From: Lysobacteraceae bacterium PS02340
Lineage (GTDB): Bacteria > Pseudomonadota > Gammaproteobacteria > Xanthomonadales > Xanthomonadaceae
Direction of reading: 5' to 3'
Assembly (NCBI GenBank): GCA_029959605.1
Contig: JASCOC010000020.1
Location: 1 to 51,834 of the forward strand
DNA: 51,834 nt
Shown here: one piece after another, positions 36,258 through 45,090 of the stretch
Layout of the letters: every line of letters starts with the position of its first letter
Position numbering within the stretch: position 1 is the first letter of the stretch
Notes under the pieces: generated by a model
Database searches by the model: none
What the model was told of the DNA's origin: nothing
The model's input: only the letters and a program-made list of their open reading frames with translations
Translations under genes and position numbers: made by a program

Positions 36258-36719
36258 TTACGGCTGTACGTGTGTCAGGCGAATACGCCCGACATGCACA
36301 TCGACCGTATCGGCGGCGATGGTCACCGGCACGCGCGTGTCGGTGACGAAGCGCAGGCTGCCGTCGGGCATCGACACCGAGGCGTGCAGGCCGTACTGGC
36401 CGTTGGCGCGCAGTTTCGCGCGTGGCACGTCAATCGCGAATTCGTAGGGCCCCGGGCCGACCGTCGTCACCTGTTCGGCGAGCACGGCCTGTTGCGTGTC
36501 GGCGAGCTGGTTGTCGAGCACCTGCACGCGCAGTTGCGCGCCTTCGGGCAGCAGGATCTTCTCGAAATACATCGCCTCGCCCTGGATGCGCACGCGCTCG
36601 GTGGATTCGGTCATCGGTGCGGTTCCGGAAGCGGTCGGGGGCGGCGCGGTCTGGCAGGCGGCGAGCAGTGCGGAGGCGCACAGCGGCAGCGCGGCGAGGC
36701 GGAGCAGGGCACGGGACAT
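36258..36719 (-). CDS. YbaY/YscW-family lipoprotein
   Basis: A 153-residue predicted lipoprotein: signal peptide with lipobox LLAAC near residue 21, then a Thr/Pro/Ala-rich linker and a beta-rich domain of the YbaY/YscW type (GEAMYFEKILLPEGAQLRVQ, LDNQLADTQQAVLAEQ, YGLHASVSMPDGSLRFVTDT). These proteins are of largely unknown function; the YscW branch pilots secretins. The ATG at 36719 starts directly at the signal peptide. No secretion genes are nearby. It lies 60 bp downstream of the next gene on the same strand. Confidence 0.8.
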   Translation of the reverse strand: MSRALLRLAALPLCASALLAACQTAPPPTASGTAPMTESTERVRIQGEAMYFEKILLPEGAQLRVQVLDNQLADTQQAVLAEQVTTVGPGPYEFAIDVPRAKLRANGQYGLHASVSMPDGSLRFVTDTRVPVTIAADTVDVHVGRIRLTHVQP

Positions 36720-36779
36720 GGTCTGGCTTCCTGGGTGAGCGTGGCGGTCGAGCATGCACCGGCGCGGTGGAACGGCGGG

Positions 36780-37601
36780 TCAACGCCCGGTCGGGCGCAG
36801 GACGACGAAGGTGCCGAAGTGATCCGACGGCCAGGTGCCGTCCGTGCCGGGCGTGTCGAGCACGACACGTGCCTCGACGAGATCGAAGCGACCGGCCTCG
36901 GCGAACACGTGATCGATGCGGCGGCGCTCATCGAAGAAGTGCGGGTTGAGCGTGGTCACGCCGCGTGCATCGGCATCGGGGTGCAGCGCGCCGTAGACGT
37001 CGACGAAGCCGTCCAGCGCATCGAGTTCCGGCGCGCTGGCGGCGGCATTGAAATCACCGAGCACCAGTGCGGGCGCGCCATCGTCGTGCCGACCCATGAA
37101 CGTGCGCCCGTCCTGCAACTGGCGGCGGCGCAGGGGCGCGCCCTCGGACGTGTGATGCAAATGGGTGAAATAGACGTCGATCGGGCGACCCGCGACCTGC
37201 AGCCGCGCATGTCCCATCGTGCGCGAATCCGCACGCGGCTCCAGCGCCGTCCAGTCGCGGGACTGCACCGGCAGCCGGGTCAGCAGCGCGTTGCCGTAGC
37301 GATGCGGCTGCCCTTCGGGATCGGTCGAGACGAACTGCACCGAGTAGCCGAGCGCGTCGCCCAGCGTCTGCGCCTGGTTCGGCAGGTCCGCGGTCTGCAG
37401 CACTTCCTGCAGTGCGATGACGTCGGCATCGAGCGCGCGCAGCTGTTCGACGATCAACGGCAGGCGCTTCGGCCACTCGGCCTTGTCGTGGTAGATGTTG
37501 AGTGTGGCGACACGCAGCTCGGGCGCTGTGGCATCGCGCGGCGACGAGGACGCGCAGGCGGCGAGCGAGAGGGCGAGCAGGGCGGCAAGCAGGTGCTTCA
37601 T
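36780..37601 (-). CDS. Endonuclease/exonuclease/phosphatase-family lipoprotein
   Basis: A 273-residue EEP-superfamily protein with a lipoprotein signal (lipobox LAAC, Cys16), so it acts outside the cytoplasm. Active-site motifs are all present: TLNIYHD, ALQEV (metal Glu), THLHH, VLGDFNAA and the terminal SDHFG. Substrates of this superfamily range from nucleic acids to phospholipids and inositol phosphates. An envelope-exposed position makes an extracellular nuclease or a phosphodiesterase plausible. Its ATG overlaps the stop of the M14 carboxypeptidase gene (ATGA), so they are co-translated. Confidence 0.85.
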   Translation of the reverse strand: MKHLLAALLALSLAACASSSPRDATAPELRVATLNIYHDKAEWPKRLPLIVEQLRALDADVIALQEVLQTADLPNQAQTLGDALGYSVQFVSTDPEGQPHRYGNALLTRLPVQSRDWTALEPRADSRTMGHARLQVAGRPIDVYFTHLHHTSEGAPLRRRQLQDGRTFMGRHDDGAPALVLGDFNAAASAPELDALDGFVDVYGALHPDADARGVTTLNPHFFDERRRIDHVFAEAGRFDLVEARVVLDTPGTDGTWPSDHFGTFVVLRPTGR

Positions 37602-39421
37602 GGCGTGGTGTCTCCGGTGGCGGGCACGGTGTCGACGCGCATCACGGGATAGAGGTTGTAGCGGTCGTCCCAGGCGCTGTGACGGCGATAGAAGAAATCG
37701 AGGCGTGCCTCGGGGCTGGATGCGAATGCGGCGTCGTCGCTGAGTCTGGCCTCGAACTCGGCGCGCAGCGCCGGATCGCGCGCCAGCATCTCGCGCGCGA
37801 CTTCTTCGGCCACGTAGTCCTCCATGTACTCCTTGCGCTCGAAGTGGTTGTTGAACCAGCCCCATGCTGCAAGCGAGTCCGGCGCTTGCGGCTCGAGCAG
37901 CGCCATCACCAGGCGCGCCTTCGGCTGGGCGATCGGAACGAACAGCGCACCCTCGTACACGAACTGCGCTTCCGGCTTCCAGCGCCCGTCCAGCGTCAGA
38001 CGCTGCCGCCCCTCGACAGACTGCGCTGCCGGCGTGGCGACGCTGGCCCGGAAGACCTGGGCATTCTCGACCCGGGTGGGCAAGCCGCAGAGTTCGAAGC
38101 TGTGCATCCGCGCGCAGCCGATACGCCTGAACGCGATGCCGTGCTGTCTGAGCTTTGCGCCGACGCCGTCAGCATGCGCGGCCGGCACGATGTAGCCGCC
38201 ACGTGGCGCCTCCACCTCCACGCTCGGCACGATCTCGTCGCGCATCGGCACCCGCCACAGCTGTGGGGTGCGCTCGTCGTAGCGGGTCATCAGCTGCCCC
38301 GAGATCTCCGATGGTGTGCGCGTATACGCGTAGCCGCGGAAATCGACCGTGTGGCTGGCATCGGTCGCTTTCCATGCCAGCGGTGCGCGCGTGCCACCCA
38401 GCGCGGCCGCGCGGGCGTCGGCCTCGCGCGCGACCCGCATCCAGTCGCGGCCATGCTGCGCGATCTGCTCGACCACCGAGACCACGGTGTTGCGGGTGAT
38501 GCGCACGCGCACCGGGTAGGTCTTCCACGAGTGCGTTTCGACCAGCATGCCGATCCGGTTGCGCAGCAGGAAATAGCCGGTCGAGAACCGCGGCGGCGAC
38601 ACGCCGTCCTCGAAACCGGATGCCGGATTGTCGTGTTCGACGAACGAGGGGTAGTAGGGCAGCGGTAGCGAGCCCTGCTCGGCGAGATCGGCCATCACCG
38701 CATCGCGGAACGTGCGGCCGACCTCGCGCAGCGCGGCATCGCCCGCGTGCACCGGCTCGACCTGGATCGAGATGTCGTGCTCGAACTGCGCGCCGTTGGT
38801 CGCGTGCAGATCGACGTAGGCGATCGGATCCCAGGCCTCGACCAGCGCCAGCATCGCCTGCATCTCGGGCGCGTCGGCTTTGGCGTAGTCGCGGTTGAGG
38901 TTGAGGTTCTGCGCGGTGGTGCGCCAGCCCATCTCACGCGGGCCGCGCTGGTTGGGCCGGTTCCACGCGCCGAAGCGTTCGTGGCCATCGACGCTGAACA
39001 CCGGCACGAATACCAGCACCGCATCGTCGAGCGCGCCGGGTGCGGCGCTGCCGTCGAGCAGTTCGCGCAGCGCGAGAAAGCCCGCGTCCTTGCCGTCGAT
39101 CTCGCCGGCATGGATGCCGCCCTGGACCAGCACGACCGGAACGCCCGCCGCGTGTGCGGCTGCGGGATCGAGCGCGCCGCTTCGGTTGGCGACCAAGGCC
39201 TGCATCGGACGGCCTTCGGGCGAGGTGCCGAAGCGGATGCAGCGCACCGCGTCCGGGTGCAGCCGCGCGAAGGTCTCGCACAGGGCGATCACTTCGTCGT
39301 AGCGGCCGGTTTCCACGAAGCCGCTGCGCTCGGCGACGGTAATGCGCGGATCGACGGCCGCCGCGGCGGGCAGGGCGGAGAGCAGCAGGGCGAGGGCGAG
39401 CGGCAGGCGGGGCAACGGCAT
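37598..39421 (-). CDS. M14-family zinc carboxypeptidase, secreted
   Basis: A 607-residue protein with a cleavable signal peptide (cut near ALPAAAA, residue 22) and an M14 carboxypeptidase domain. Zinc ligands are His104 and Glu107 in GGIHAGEIDG, with the third His in YVDLHATNG. The catalytic Glu may be in MLVETHSWK. A C-terminal beta-sandwich-like domain follows. It is likely periplasmic or outer-membrane associated and trims peptides. A POT peptide transporter gene is divergent from it (164-bp gap), which fits use of peptides as food. Confidence 0.88.
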   Translation of the reverse strand: MPLPRLPLALALLLSALPAAAAVDPRITVAERSGFVETGRYDEVIALCETFARLHPDAVRCIRFGTSPEGRPMQALVANRSGALDPAAAHAAGVPVVLVQGGIHAGEIDGKDAGFLALRELLDGSAAPGALDDAVLVFVPVFSVDGHERFGAWNRPNQRGPREMGWRTTAQNLNLNRDYAKADAPEMQAMLALVEAWDPIAYVDLHATNGAQFEHDISIQVEPVHAGDAALREVGRTFRDAVMADLAEQGSLPLPYYPSFVEHDNPASGFEDGVSPPRFSTGYFLLRNRIGMLVETHSWKTYPVRVRITRNTVVSVVEQIAQHGRDWMRVAREADARAAALGGTRAPLAWKATDASHTVDFRGYAYTRTPSEISGQLMTRYDERTPQLWRVPMRDEIVPSVEVEAPRGGYIVPAAHADGVGAKLRQHGIAFRRIGCARMHSFELCGLPTRVENAQVFRASVATPAAQSVEGRQRLTLDGRWKPEAQFVYEGALFVPIAQPKARLVMALLEPQAPDSLAAWGWFNNHFERKEYMEDYVAEEVAREMLARDPALRAEFEARLSDDAAFASSPEARLDFFYRRHSAWDDRYNLYPVMRVDTVPATGDTTP

Positions 39422-39585
39422 GGCGGAGTCCGGTCAGGCGATCCGCCATGATGCCGCCCGGCGCGCGCAGGCCCAAGTGCGTGGCGTGCGCAGGCCCGGC
39501 ACTTGCCTCATCCGTGGCGTGCAAGCGGCTGGCGACGGGCCGCGATCGGGTAGTCTGTGCGGCTTCAAACAGCCGCGACGCGCCG

Positions 39586-41208
39586 ATGACGACGACACCG
39601 CAGACCACCAGTGGACCGATGCCCCGCCAGATCGGCTACATCATCGGCAACGAAGCCTGCGAGCGCTTCAGCTTCTACGGCATGCGCAACATCCTGGTGC
39701 CGTTCCTGATCAGCTCGGTGCTGCTGGGCTACCTGCCGCAGGGCGCGGACCGGGATGCGGCGGCGAAGGACATCTTCCATACCTTCGTGATCGGCGTGTA
39801 CTTCTTCCCGCTGCTCGGCGGCTGGCTGGCGGACCGCTTCTTCGGCAAGTACCACACCATCCTGTGGTTCTCGCTGATCTATTGCGCCGGCCACGCGTGC
39901 CTGGCCGCCTTCGAGAACAACGCGACCGGGTTCTACACCGGTCTGTTCCTGATCGCGCTCGGCTCGGGCGGCATCAAGCCGCTGGTGGTCTCGTTCTGCG
40001 GCGACCAGTTCGACCAGACCAACAAGAGCAAGGCGAAAGTGGTCTTCGACGCCTTCTACTGGATCATCAACTTCGGCTCGTTCTTCGCTTCGCTGCTGGC
40101 GCCGCTGTTCCTGCGCCATTACGGGCCGGCCGTCGCGTTCGGCATCCCGGGCATCCTGATGTTCATCGCGACCTTCGTGTTCTGGCTGGGCCGCAAGGAC
40201 TACGTCAACGTGCCGCCGGCGCGCCGCGATCCGCACGCCTTCTTCGAAGTGGTCAAGACCGCGCTGCGCGCGCGCCACGCGGGCGAAGGCCGTCCGGGTC
40301 TGGCGGTGGCAATGGTCGGCGTGGTGTCGGCCGTGGTGATGCTGGCGCTGTGGCTGCTGTCGGCGACGGTGTCGCTGTCGTGGTGGCCGACCGACTTCGG
40401 TTTCGTCATCACCGCGTGTCTGGCGCTGGGCGTGATCATCGCGCTGGGCGGCTGGGGCGCGTCGCTGCAGCTCGAGCGTGCGCGCGGCCTGCACCCCGAT
40501 GCGGCCGTCGACGGCGTGCGCGCGGTGCTGCGCATCCTGATCGTGTTCGCGCTGGTCACGCCGTTCTGGTCGCTGTTCGACCAGAAGGCCTCGACCTGGA
40601 TCATCCAGGGCCGCGAGATGGTGATTCCGCACGCCTCGGCGTGGTGGCCGAGCTGGTTGATCCAGGACGCCGCGCAGATGCAGGCGCTCAACCCGTTGCT
40701 GGTGATGCTGCTGATCCCGTTCAACAACCTCGTGCTGTATCCCGCGCTGCGCAAGCTCGGGTTCGAGCCGACCGCGCTGCGGCGCATGGGCTGGGGCATC
40801 GCGATCTCCGGCACCTCGTGGATCGTCGCCGGCGGTCTGCAGCTGTGGCTCGACGGCGGACAGGAAGTGTCGCTCGCCTGGCAGTCGCTGCCGTATCTGC
40901 TGCTGACCTTCGGTGAAGTGCTGGTGTCGGCAACCGCGTTGGAGTTCGCCTACAGCCAGGCGCCGCAGGCGATGAAGGGCGTGATCATGGCGCTGTGGTA
41001 TCTCACCAGCACCTTCGGCAGCCTGTGGGTGCTGCTGACCAACGCGGGCGTACGCAACGATGCGGTGACGGCGTACATCGCGTCGACCGGCATGAGCGAG
41101 AACGCCTTTCTGATGTTCTTCTTCGCGGCCTTCGCATTCGTCGCGGCATTGGCGTTCGGACTCTACGCGCGCCGCTATCCCATGCAGGACAACTACCGCG
41201 TCGCCTGA
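39586..41208 (+). CDS. POT/PTR-family peptide:H+ symporter
   Basis: A 540-residue proton-coupled oligopeptide transporter with about 14 hydrophobic segments. The family motif ExxERFxxYG is present as NEACERFSFYGMRN near residue 25; LGSGGIKPLVVSFCGDQFD is the second signature. The ATG at 39586 was chosen over a longer frame because only a short hydrophilic stretch precedes the first helix; the later Met in MPRQIGY is an alternative. It imports di- and tripeptides. It lies 15 bp upstream of the rhomboid gene and is divergent from the M14 carboxypeptidase. Confidence 0.93.
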   Translation: MTTTPQTTSGPMPRQIGYIIGNEACERFSFYGMRNILVPFLISSVLLGYLPQGADRDAAAKDIFHTFVIGVYFFPLLGGWLADRFFGKYHTILWFSLIYCAGHACLAAFENNATGFYTGLFLIALGSGGIKPLVVSFCGDQFDQTNKSKAKVVFDAFYWIINFGSFFASLLAPLFLRHYGPAVAFGIPGILMFIATFVFWLGRKDYVNVPPARRDPHAFFEVVKTALRARHAGEGRPGLAVAMVGVVSAVVMLALWLLSATVSLSWWPTDFGFVITACLALGVIIALGGWGASLQLERARGLHPDAAVDGVRAVLRILIVFALVTPFWSLFDQKASTWIIQGREMVIPHASAWWPSWLIQDAAQMQALNPLLVMLLIPFNNLVLYPALRKLGFEPTALRRMGWGIAISGTSWIVAGGLQLWLDGGQEVSLAWQSLPYLLLTFGEVLVSATALEFAYSQAPQAMKGVIMALWYLTSTFGSLWVLLTNAGVRNDAVTAYIASTGMSENAFLMFFFAAFAFVAALAFGLYARRYPMQDNYRVA

Positions 41209-41223
41209 CGCGGAGGATCTTCG

Positions 41224-41838
41224 ATGAACTTCGGACCCGTCACACTCGTCCTGATCGCCATGACCGTGCTGGTCTCGTGGCAGGCCTTCGAAAAACCGCA
41301 GCTGCTCGGACGCCTGATCCTGTGGCCGCCGGCGATCGATCGGCACAAGCAGTACGACCGGCTGATCACGCACGGCTTCGTCCACGCCGACTGGCAGCAC
41401 CTGATCTTCAACATGATCACGCTGTTCTTCTTCGGCGCCGGCATCGAACGCGCGTTCGCGCCGTACATCGGGCCGGTCGGATTCCTGCTGTTCTATGTCT
41501 CGGCGATTCTGGTCGCGATCCTGCCGACGTACCTGCGGCACCGGCACGATCCGAACTACCGCAGCCTCGGCGCGTCGGGCGCCGTGTCGGCGGTGCTGTT
41601 CGCATCGATCCTGATCAATCCCTGGCAGCTGTTGCTGGTGCTTTTCATTCCGATGCCGGCGATCATTTTCGGCATTTGCTACATCGGCTACAGCATCTGG
41701 ATGGACAAGCGCGGCGGCGACAACGTCAACCACAGTGCGCATCTGTGGGGCGCGGGCTACGGCATGCTGTTCACCGTGATCATGGAGCCGCGGATCATCG
41801 GCGTGTTCCTCGATCGGCTGATGTCGCCGTCGTTCTGA
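41224..41838 (+). CDS. Rhomboid-family intramembrane serine protease
   Basis: A 204-residue rhomboid with six membrane segments. Catalytic Ser118 lies in RSLGASGAVSA (GxSG) and the partner His173 in SAHLWGAGYG. The oxyanion helpers His59 and Asn63 (HLIFNM) are conserved. It cleaves membrane proteins within the bilayer; the substrate is unknown. A GGAGG-like sequence lies just before the ATG. It lies 15 bp after the peptide transporter gene. Confidence 0.92.
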   Translation: MNFGPVTLVLIAMTVLVSWQAFEKPQLLGRLILWPPAIDRHKQYDRLITHGFVHADWQHLIFNMITLFFFGAGIERAFAPYIGPVGFLLFYVSAILVAILPTYLRHRHDPNYRSLGASGAVSAVLFASILINPWQLLLVLFIPMPAIIFGICYIGYSIWMDKRGGDNVNHSAHLWGAGYGMLFTVIMEPRIIGVFLDRLMSPSF

Positions 41839-41925
41839 GTACGTGTTTCCCGGTGACCGCTCTCACCGCATCTGCATGTAACGCATGATAATTCTGGCTG
41901 CACGTCCAACCACGGAGTGCGCCTC

Positions 41926-42930
41926 ATGGCAGTTACGCGAGCGAAAGCCACCGCCCTGCTCAACAAGACGGAAATGGGCCTCTACGACGACAGTCGTGCG
42001 AACGCCCTGCGCGATCACAGCGACGCGCGTCTGACGCAGTTGGTCTCACGTGCACGCACGGCGCGCGATCGCGCGCGTGATCTGGAAAAGCGTCAACGCC
42101 TGGCGTCCCGCAAGACCAGCGGCAGCAAATCGGGCCGTACCGGACTGGCCAATGCACGTACGGGTGAGAAGGCCGAACTGCTGGCCGACATCCTGTCGCG
42201 TCTCGAAACCCGTCAGCGCGACGCCGCCAAGGCCGCGAAGACCGCGAAGGCCACCGGAAAGTCCAAGCCGGCGAAGACGGCCGCGCCGAAGCGCGCACCT
42301 GCGAAGGCCGCGAAGGCCACCGGCAAGACCACGAAGCAGGCCGCGAAGTCGGTGGGCACGAAGACTTCGAAGCCCGCGAAGAAGACGACGACTGCGAAGA
42401 AGGCCGCAACGCCTGCGTCCGCGGCGAAGGCTACGAACAAGGTCGCGAACAAAGCCGCCACGAAGACAGCCAGAAAGGTGTCGAGCAAGACCACGGCAGC
42501 AGCGCCTCCGAAGGCTGCCAAGAAGCCGGCTGCGAAGAAAGCCGCTGGCAAAGCGTCCGCGTCTGCGAAACCGGCTTCAGCGGCCAAGCCCGCGGGTCGC
42601 ACTGCGACGAAGACAGCGAAGGTCGAAGCGCCTTCGGGCAAGACCGGAAAGTCCGGCGGTCGCGCCAAGCGCGGCATCACGCCGGAACAGGCGCTCGAGA
42701 ACACCCGCAAGCTGCTCGAGCAGCACGAGGCCGAGGCCAAGGCCGGCAAGCACTGGGAGACGATCGGCAACGAAGGCGCCGCCGTCGACGCGCCCGGCTA
42801 CCAGTCACCGCAGGCGCGTTCGAAGGCGCTGGCGCTGCACGAGGCCGAGACCCGTCAGGCGTCGATCAACGGCAGCATCAGCACGCGCGACCGCCGCAAC
42901 CAGGGCAAGCGCGACCACCGCAACGACTGA
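41926..42930 (+). CDS. Histone H1-like Ala/Lys-rich protein
   Basis: A 334-residue protein in three parts. The N-terminal 90 residues (LLNKTEMGLYDDSRANALRD, then an Arg-rich helix and GEKAELLADILSRLETRQRD) look folded and partly helical. The middle 150 or so residues are a lysine/alanine-rich low-complexity tract with AAKK, AKKT and KPAKK repeats, like the tail of eukaryotic histone H1 and of bacterial AlgP/Hc-type proteins. The C-terminal 90 residues (ITPEQALENTRKLLEQHEAE, GKHWETIGNEG) are again non-repetitive. Nucleic-acid binding is expected from the tail; the end domains are not recognised. A CGGAG lies eight bases before the ATG. Confidence 0.8.
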   Translation: MAVTRAKATALLNKTEMGLYDDSRANALRDHSDARLTQLVSRARTARDRARDLEKRQRLASRKTSGSKSGRTGLANARTGEKAELLADILSRLETRQRDAAKAAKTAKATGKSKPAKTAAPKRAPAKAAKATGKTTKQAAKSVGTKTSKPAKKTTTAKKAATPASAAKATNKVANKAATKTARKVSSKTTAAAPPKAAKKPAAKKAAGKASASAKPASAAKPAGRTATKTAKVEAPSGKTGKSGGRAKRGITPEQALENTRKLLEQHEAEAKAGKHWETIGNEGAAVDAPGYQSPQARSKALALHEAETRQASINGSISTRDRRNQGKRDHRND

Positions 42931-42979
42931 TCAGTCAGGGCGCGTGTCTGCTCGGGCGCGCGCCCGCTGCATCTCCGGC

Positions 42980-43150
42980 TCAGGCCACGACGCGCAACGC
43001 GACGTCGGGGACTTCGGCGTAGGTATCCAGCAGGCGCTGCTGGATGAAATGGTCCAGCTGCTCGAATTCGCTGGACCCGGTCTGGTCGAGGCGGGTCAGT
43101 TCGTACAGCCGCTCGATGGCTTCCCTCAAATCGGTGCGTCGTGTGTCCAT
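42980..43150 (-). CDS. Hypothetical small protein (56 aa)
   Basis: A 56-residue predicted helical, acidic protein (DLREAIERLYELTRLDQTGS, then FEQLDHFIQQRLLDTY). The start at 43150 follows an AGGGGAA. It is convergent with the H1-like gene. No domain recognised; function unknown. It could be spurious, but the amphipathic pattern and Shine-Dalgarno favour a real gene. Confidence 0.55.
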   Translation of the reverse strand: MDTRRTDLREAIERLYELTRLDQTGSSEFEQLDHFIQQRLLDTYAEVPDVALRVVA

Positions 43151-43375
43151 GTCTGCGCGTTCCCCTGTATCCCCCGGACTCAGCACGTCCCGTGCCAACC
43201 TCTCCTCGACCCCGCGTGCCCGGGGATGACCGCCGACGTCACTTCGACTGACGTCTTCGGCGCAGAATCGTGACGCGCCGCGTCATGACCGAGCGGCGCC
43301 GCGGGGGGCACCCGCGGCGCACGACGTGTCAGCATGGGGTCGGAAATTTCCGAATCTGAAGTAGGACGATCATCC

Positions 43376-43663
43376 ATGTTGAACCCACCGATCCGTCTGG
43401 ACGCGGCCCGGCACCTGTTCGAGATCAGCGTTGACGGCCAGGTCGCGCATCTCGAATTCCGCGAAAAACAAGGCGTTCTGACCATCCTGCACACCATCGT
43501 GCCCGGTGCGCTCGGCGGCCGCGGATACGGGGCGGCCCTGGTCGATGCAGCGGTCGCGCATGCCGGAAGCAGAGGCCTCCAGGTGGCCTCCGAATGCTGG
43601 TATGCGACCCGTCATCTGGCCGCCGAAAAGGACCCCGGGACAGGCGGAAAAGGGGGCCACTAA
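43376..43663 (+). CDS. Small GNAT-family N-acetyltransferase (YjdJ type)
   Basis: A 95-residue minimal acetyltransferase. The core contains LTILHTIVPGALGGRGYGAALV, where the Gly-rich loop binds acetyl-CoA, then GLQVASECWYATRHL. It resembles the short Acetyltransf_CG (YjdJ) family in size and order. An AGGA lies ten bases upstream of the ATG at 43376; an in-frame ATG 14 codons earlier (43334) is possible. Substrate unknown. Confidence 0.8.
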   Translation: MLNPPIRLDAARHLFEISVDGQVAHLEFREKQGVLTILHTIVPGALGGRGYGAALVDAAVAHAGSRGLQVASECWYATRHLAAEKDPGTGGKGGH

Positions 43664-43901
43664 GGGCCATTCCCGCATTCACCTTTTCTTTTTCAATTGC
43701 GGTATCGTGCGCGAACTGTTCAAGGCGGGATCACGGTACATCGTGACTCCGATGCGGTAGATCCATGTTGACGCCCGGTTCGCCGGTCGGGACGATCCGC
43801 TCCATCGCTTCGCGTTACCCCTTGCTCGACAGTCGCGGCATCCGGACCACAGCGTCGGCGGGTGCCGTGTTCCCATTAAAACTGATTCAAGGAGTAACAC
43901 C
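43664..43901. other. Upstream region of the cold-shock gene
   Basis: A 238-bp gap before the cold-shock gene. It starts with a T-rich stretch (CTTTTCTTTTTCAATTG, 43684-43700) that may form the AT-rich part of a promoter and then has a small hairpin TCACG/CGTGA (43731-43746). AAGGAG lies eight bases before the ATG. A long leader of this kind is usual for cspA-type genes. No open frame of interest. Confidence 0.5.
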
Positions 43902-44111
43902 ATGAGCGATCGTCAGACCGGCACCGTCAAGTGGTTCAACGATGCCAAGGGCTTCGGCTTCATCACCCCGGAAAGCGGCCAGGACCTGTTCGTCCACTTC
44001 CGTTCGATCCAGGGCACCGGCTTCAAGTCGCTGCAGGAAGGCCAGAAGGTGACCTTCAAGGTCGTCCAGGGCCAGAAGGGCCTGCAGGCCGACGAAGTGC
44101 AGGCCGTCTAA
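43902..44111 (+). CDS. Cold-shock protein, CspA family
   Basis: A 69-residue cold-shock-domain protein with RNP1 KGFGFITP and RNP2 LFVHF, binding single-stranded RNA/DNA as a chaperone. Length and N-terminus ([14 protein letters not shown]) are canonical. It is monocistronic, with a strong Shine-Dalgarno and a strong terminator. Which Csp paralogue it is, and whether it is cold-induced, cannot be told from this sequence. Confidence 0.97.
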   Translation: MSDRQTGTVKWFNDAKGFGFITPESGQDLFVHFRSIQGTGFKSLQEGQKVTFKVVQGQKGLQADEVQAV

Positions 44112-44136
44112 GACGCCCCGCCTTCCGCGAGACCCG

Positions 44137-44164
44137 GCCCCGGACGGAAACGTCCGGGGCTTTT
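44137..44164 (+). terminator. Rho-independent terminator after the cold-shock gene
   Basis: A perfect 10-bp stem (44137-44146 with 44151-44160) with a GAAA tetraloop, followed by TTTTCG. Confidence 0.9.
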
Positions 44165-44253
44165 CGTATGCGCGATGCGCAGGCGCATGCCGTCACGACA
44201 ATCGCACGGCACGCCCATTAGTTTTTCGTTTCGCCACGTCATTTGGAGCGACG

Positions 44254-45087
44254 ATGTCCGCACCGATCCGGTCCCTGTATTGCCTGCCACTGCTGGCCCT
44301 GGCGCTCTCCGCATGCCAACGTGACGTGCCGGCACCTGCGCAGTCCGCGGCCGGGGACACGCCGCCGCCCGCCGAGGCCGTGCAGCCGCTGGACGAGACG
44401 ACGCCCGAGTTGAAGGACGTCGTCGAGATGGACCCGAAGTTCATCGTCGGCATCAGCTATTCGCCCGAGGCCAACAAGTACCCCGGGCTCGCCGCGGAAC
44501 TGCACCGCTACGCACAGGCCGCGCGCGACGAGTTGATGGAAGCGGTCGGCGGCGCCGAGCTGCAGCCGGGGACGATGTACGACCTGTCGCTCAACTTCAG
44601 CACCCTGGTCGACTCGCCGGACATGTTGGCGATCGCGGCCGACGGCAGCAGCTATACCGGCGGCGCGCACGACAATCCGCTGATCGAGCGCTTCGTCTGG
44701 CTGGTGCGCGAGCAGAAGCTGCTGACCGCCGAGGCGCTTTTGTCCGGCGAAGGCGACTGGAAGGCGATCTCCGGTTATGTGCGCGAGCAGTTGCACGCAG
44801 CGTTGTCGCAACGCATCGACGCCGACGAGCTCGAACCCGAGGAGCGCAGCCGCCAGATGCGTTCGGCCGGCAAGATGATCGACGAGGGCTCAGGCCCGGA
44901 CGTCGCCAACTATCAGCAGTTCGAGCCGATTCCCGGCCCCGGCGGCAAGCTGTCGGGCCTGCGGTTCGTGTTTCCGCCCTATCAGGTGGGGCCGTACTCG
45001 GACGGCGTGCAGACGGTCGATGTGCCGGCCGCGGTGCTGCTGCCGCACGTGGCGCCGGCCTACCGCGACCTGTTCGTCCAGGCCTGA
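44254..45087 (+). CDS. DUF3298 (RsiV-like) lipoprotein
   Basis: A 277-residue predicted lipoprotein with lipobox LSAC (Cys21) and an Ala/Pro-rich linker, then the DUF4163/DUF3298 pair: the region SYTGGAHDN is the DUF4163 signature, and FVFPPYQVGPYSDGVQTVDV is the DUF3298 signature. In RsiV this fold is the lysozyme-binding domain of an anti-sigma factor, but here there is no sigma-binding domain, so a peptidoglycan or lysozyme-related role is only a guess. A TTGGAG lies before the ATG. It ends three bases from the convergent sirtuin gene. Confidence 0.85.
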   Translation: MSAPIRSLYCLPLLALALSACQRDVPAPAQSAAGDTPPPAEAVQPLDETTPELKDVVEMDPKFIVGISYSPEANKYPGLAAELHRYAQAARDELMEAVGGAELQPGTMYDLSLNFSTLVDSPDMLAIAADGSSYTGGAHDNPLIERFVWLVREQKLLTAEALLSGEGDWKAISGYVREQLHAALSQRIDADELEPEERSRQMRSAGKMIDEGSGPDVANYQQFEPIPGPGGKLSGLRFVFPPYQVGPYSDGVQTVDVPAAVLLPHVAPAYRDLFVQA

Positions 45088-45090
45088 GCC

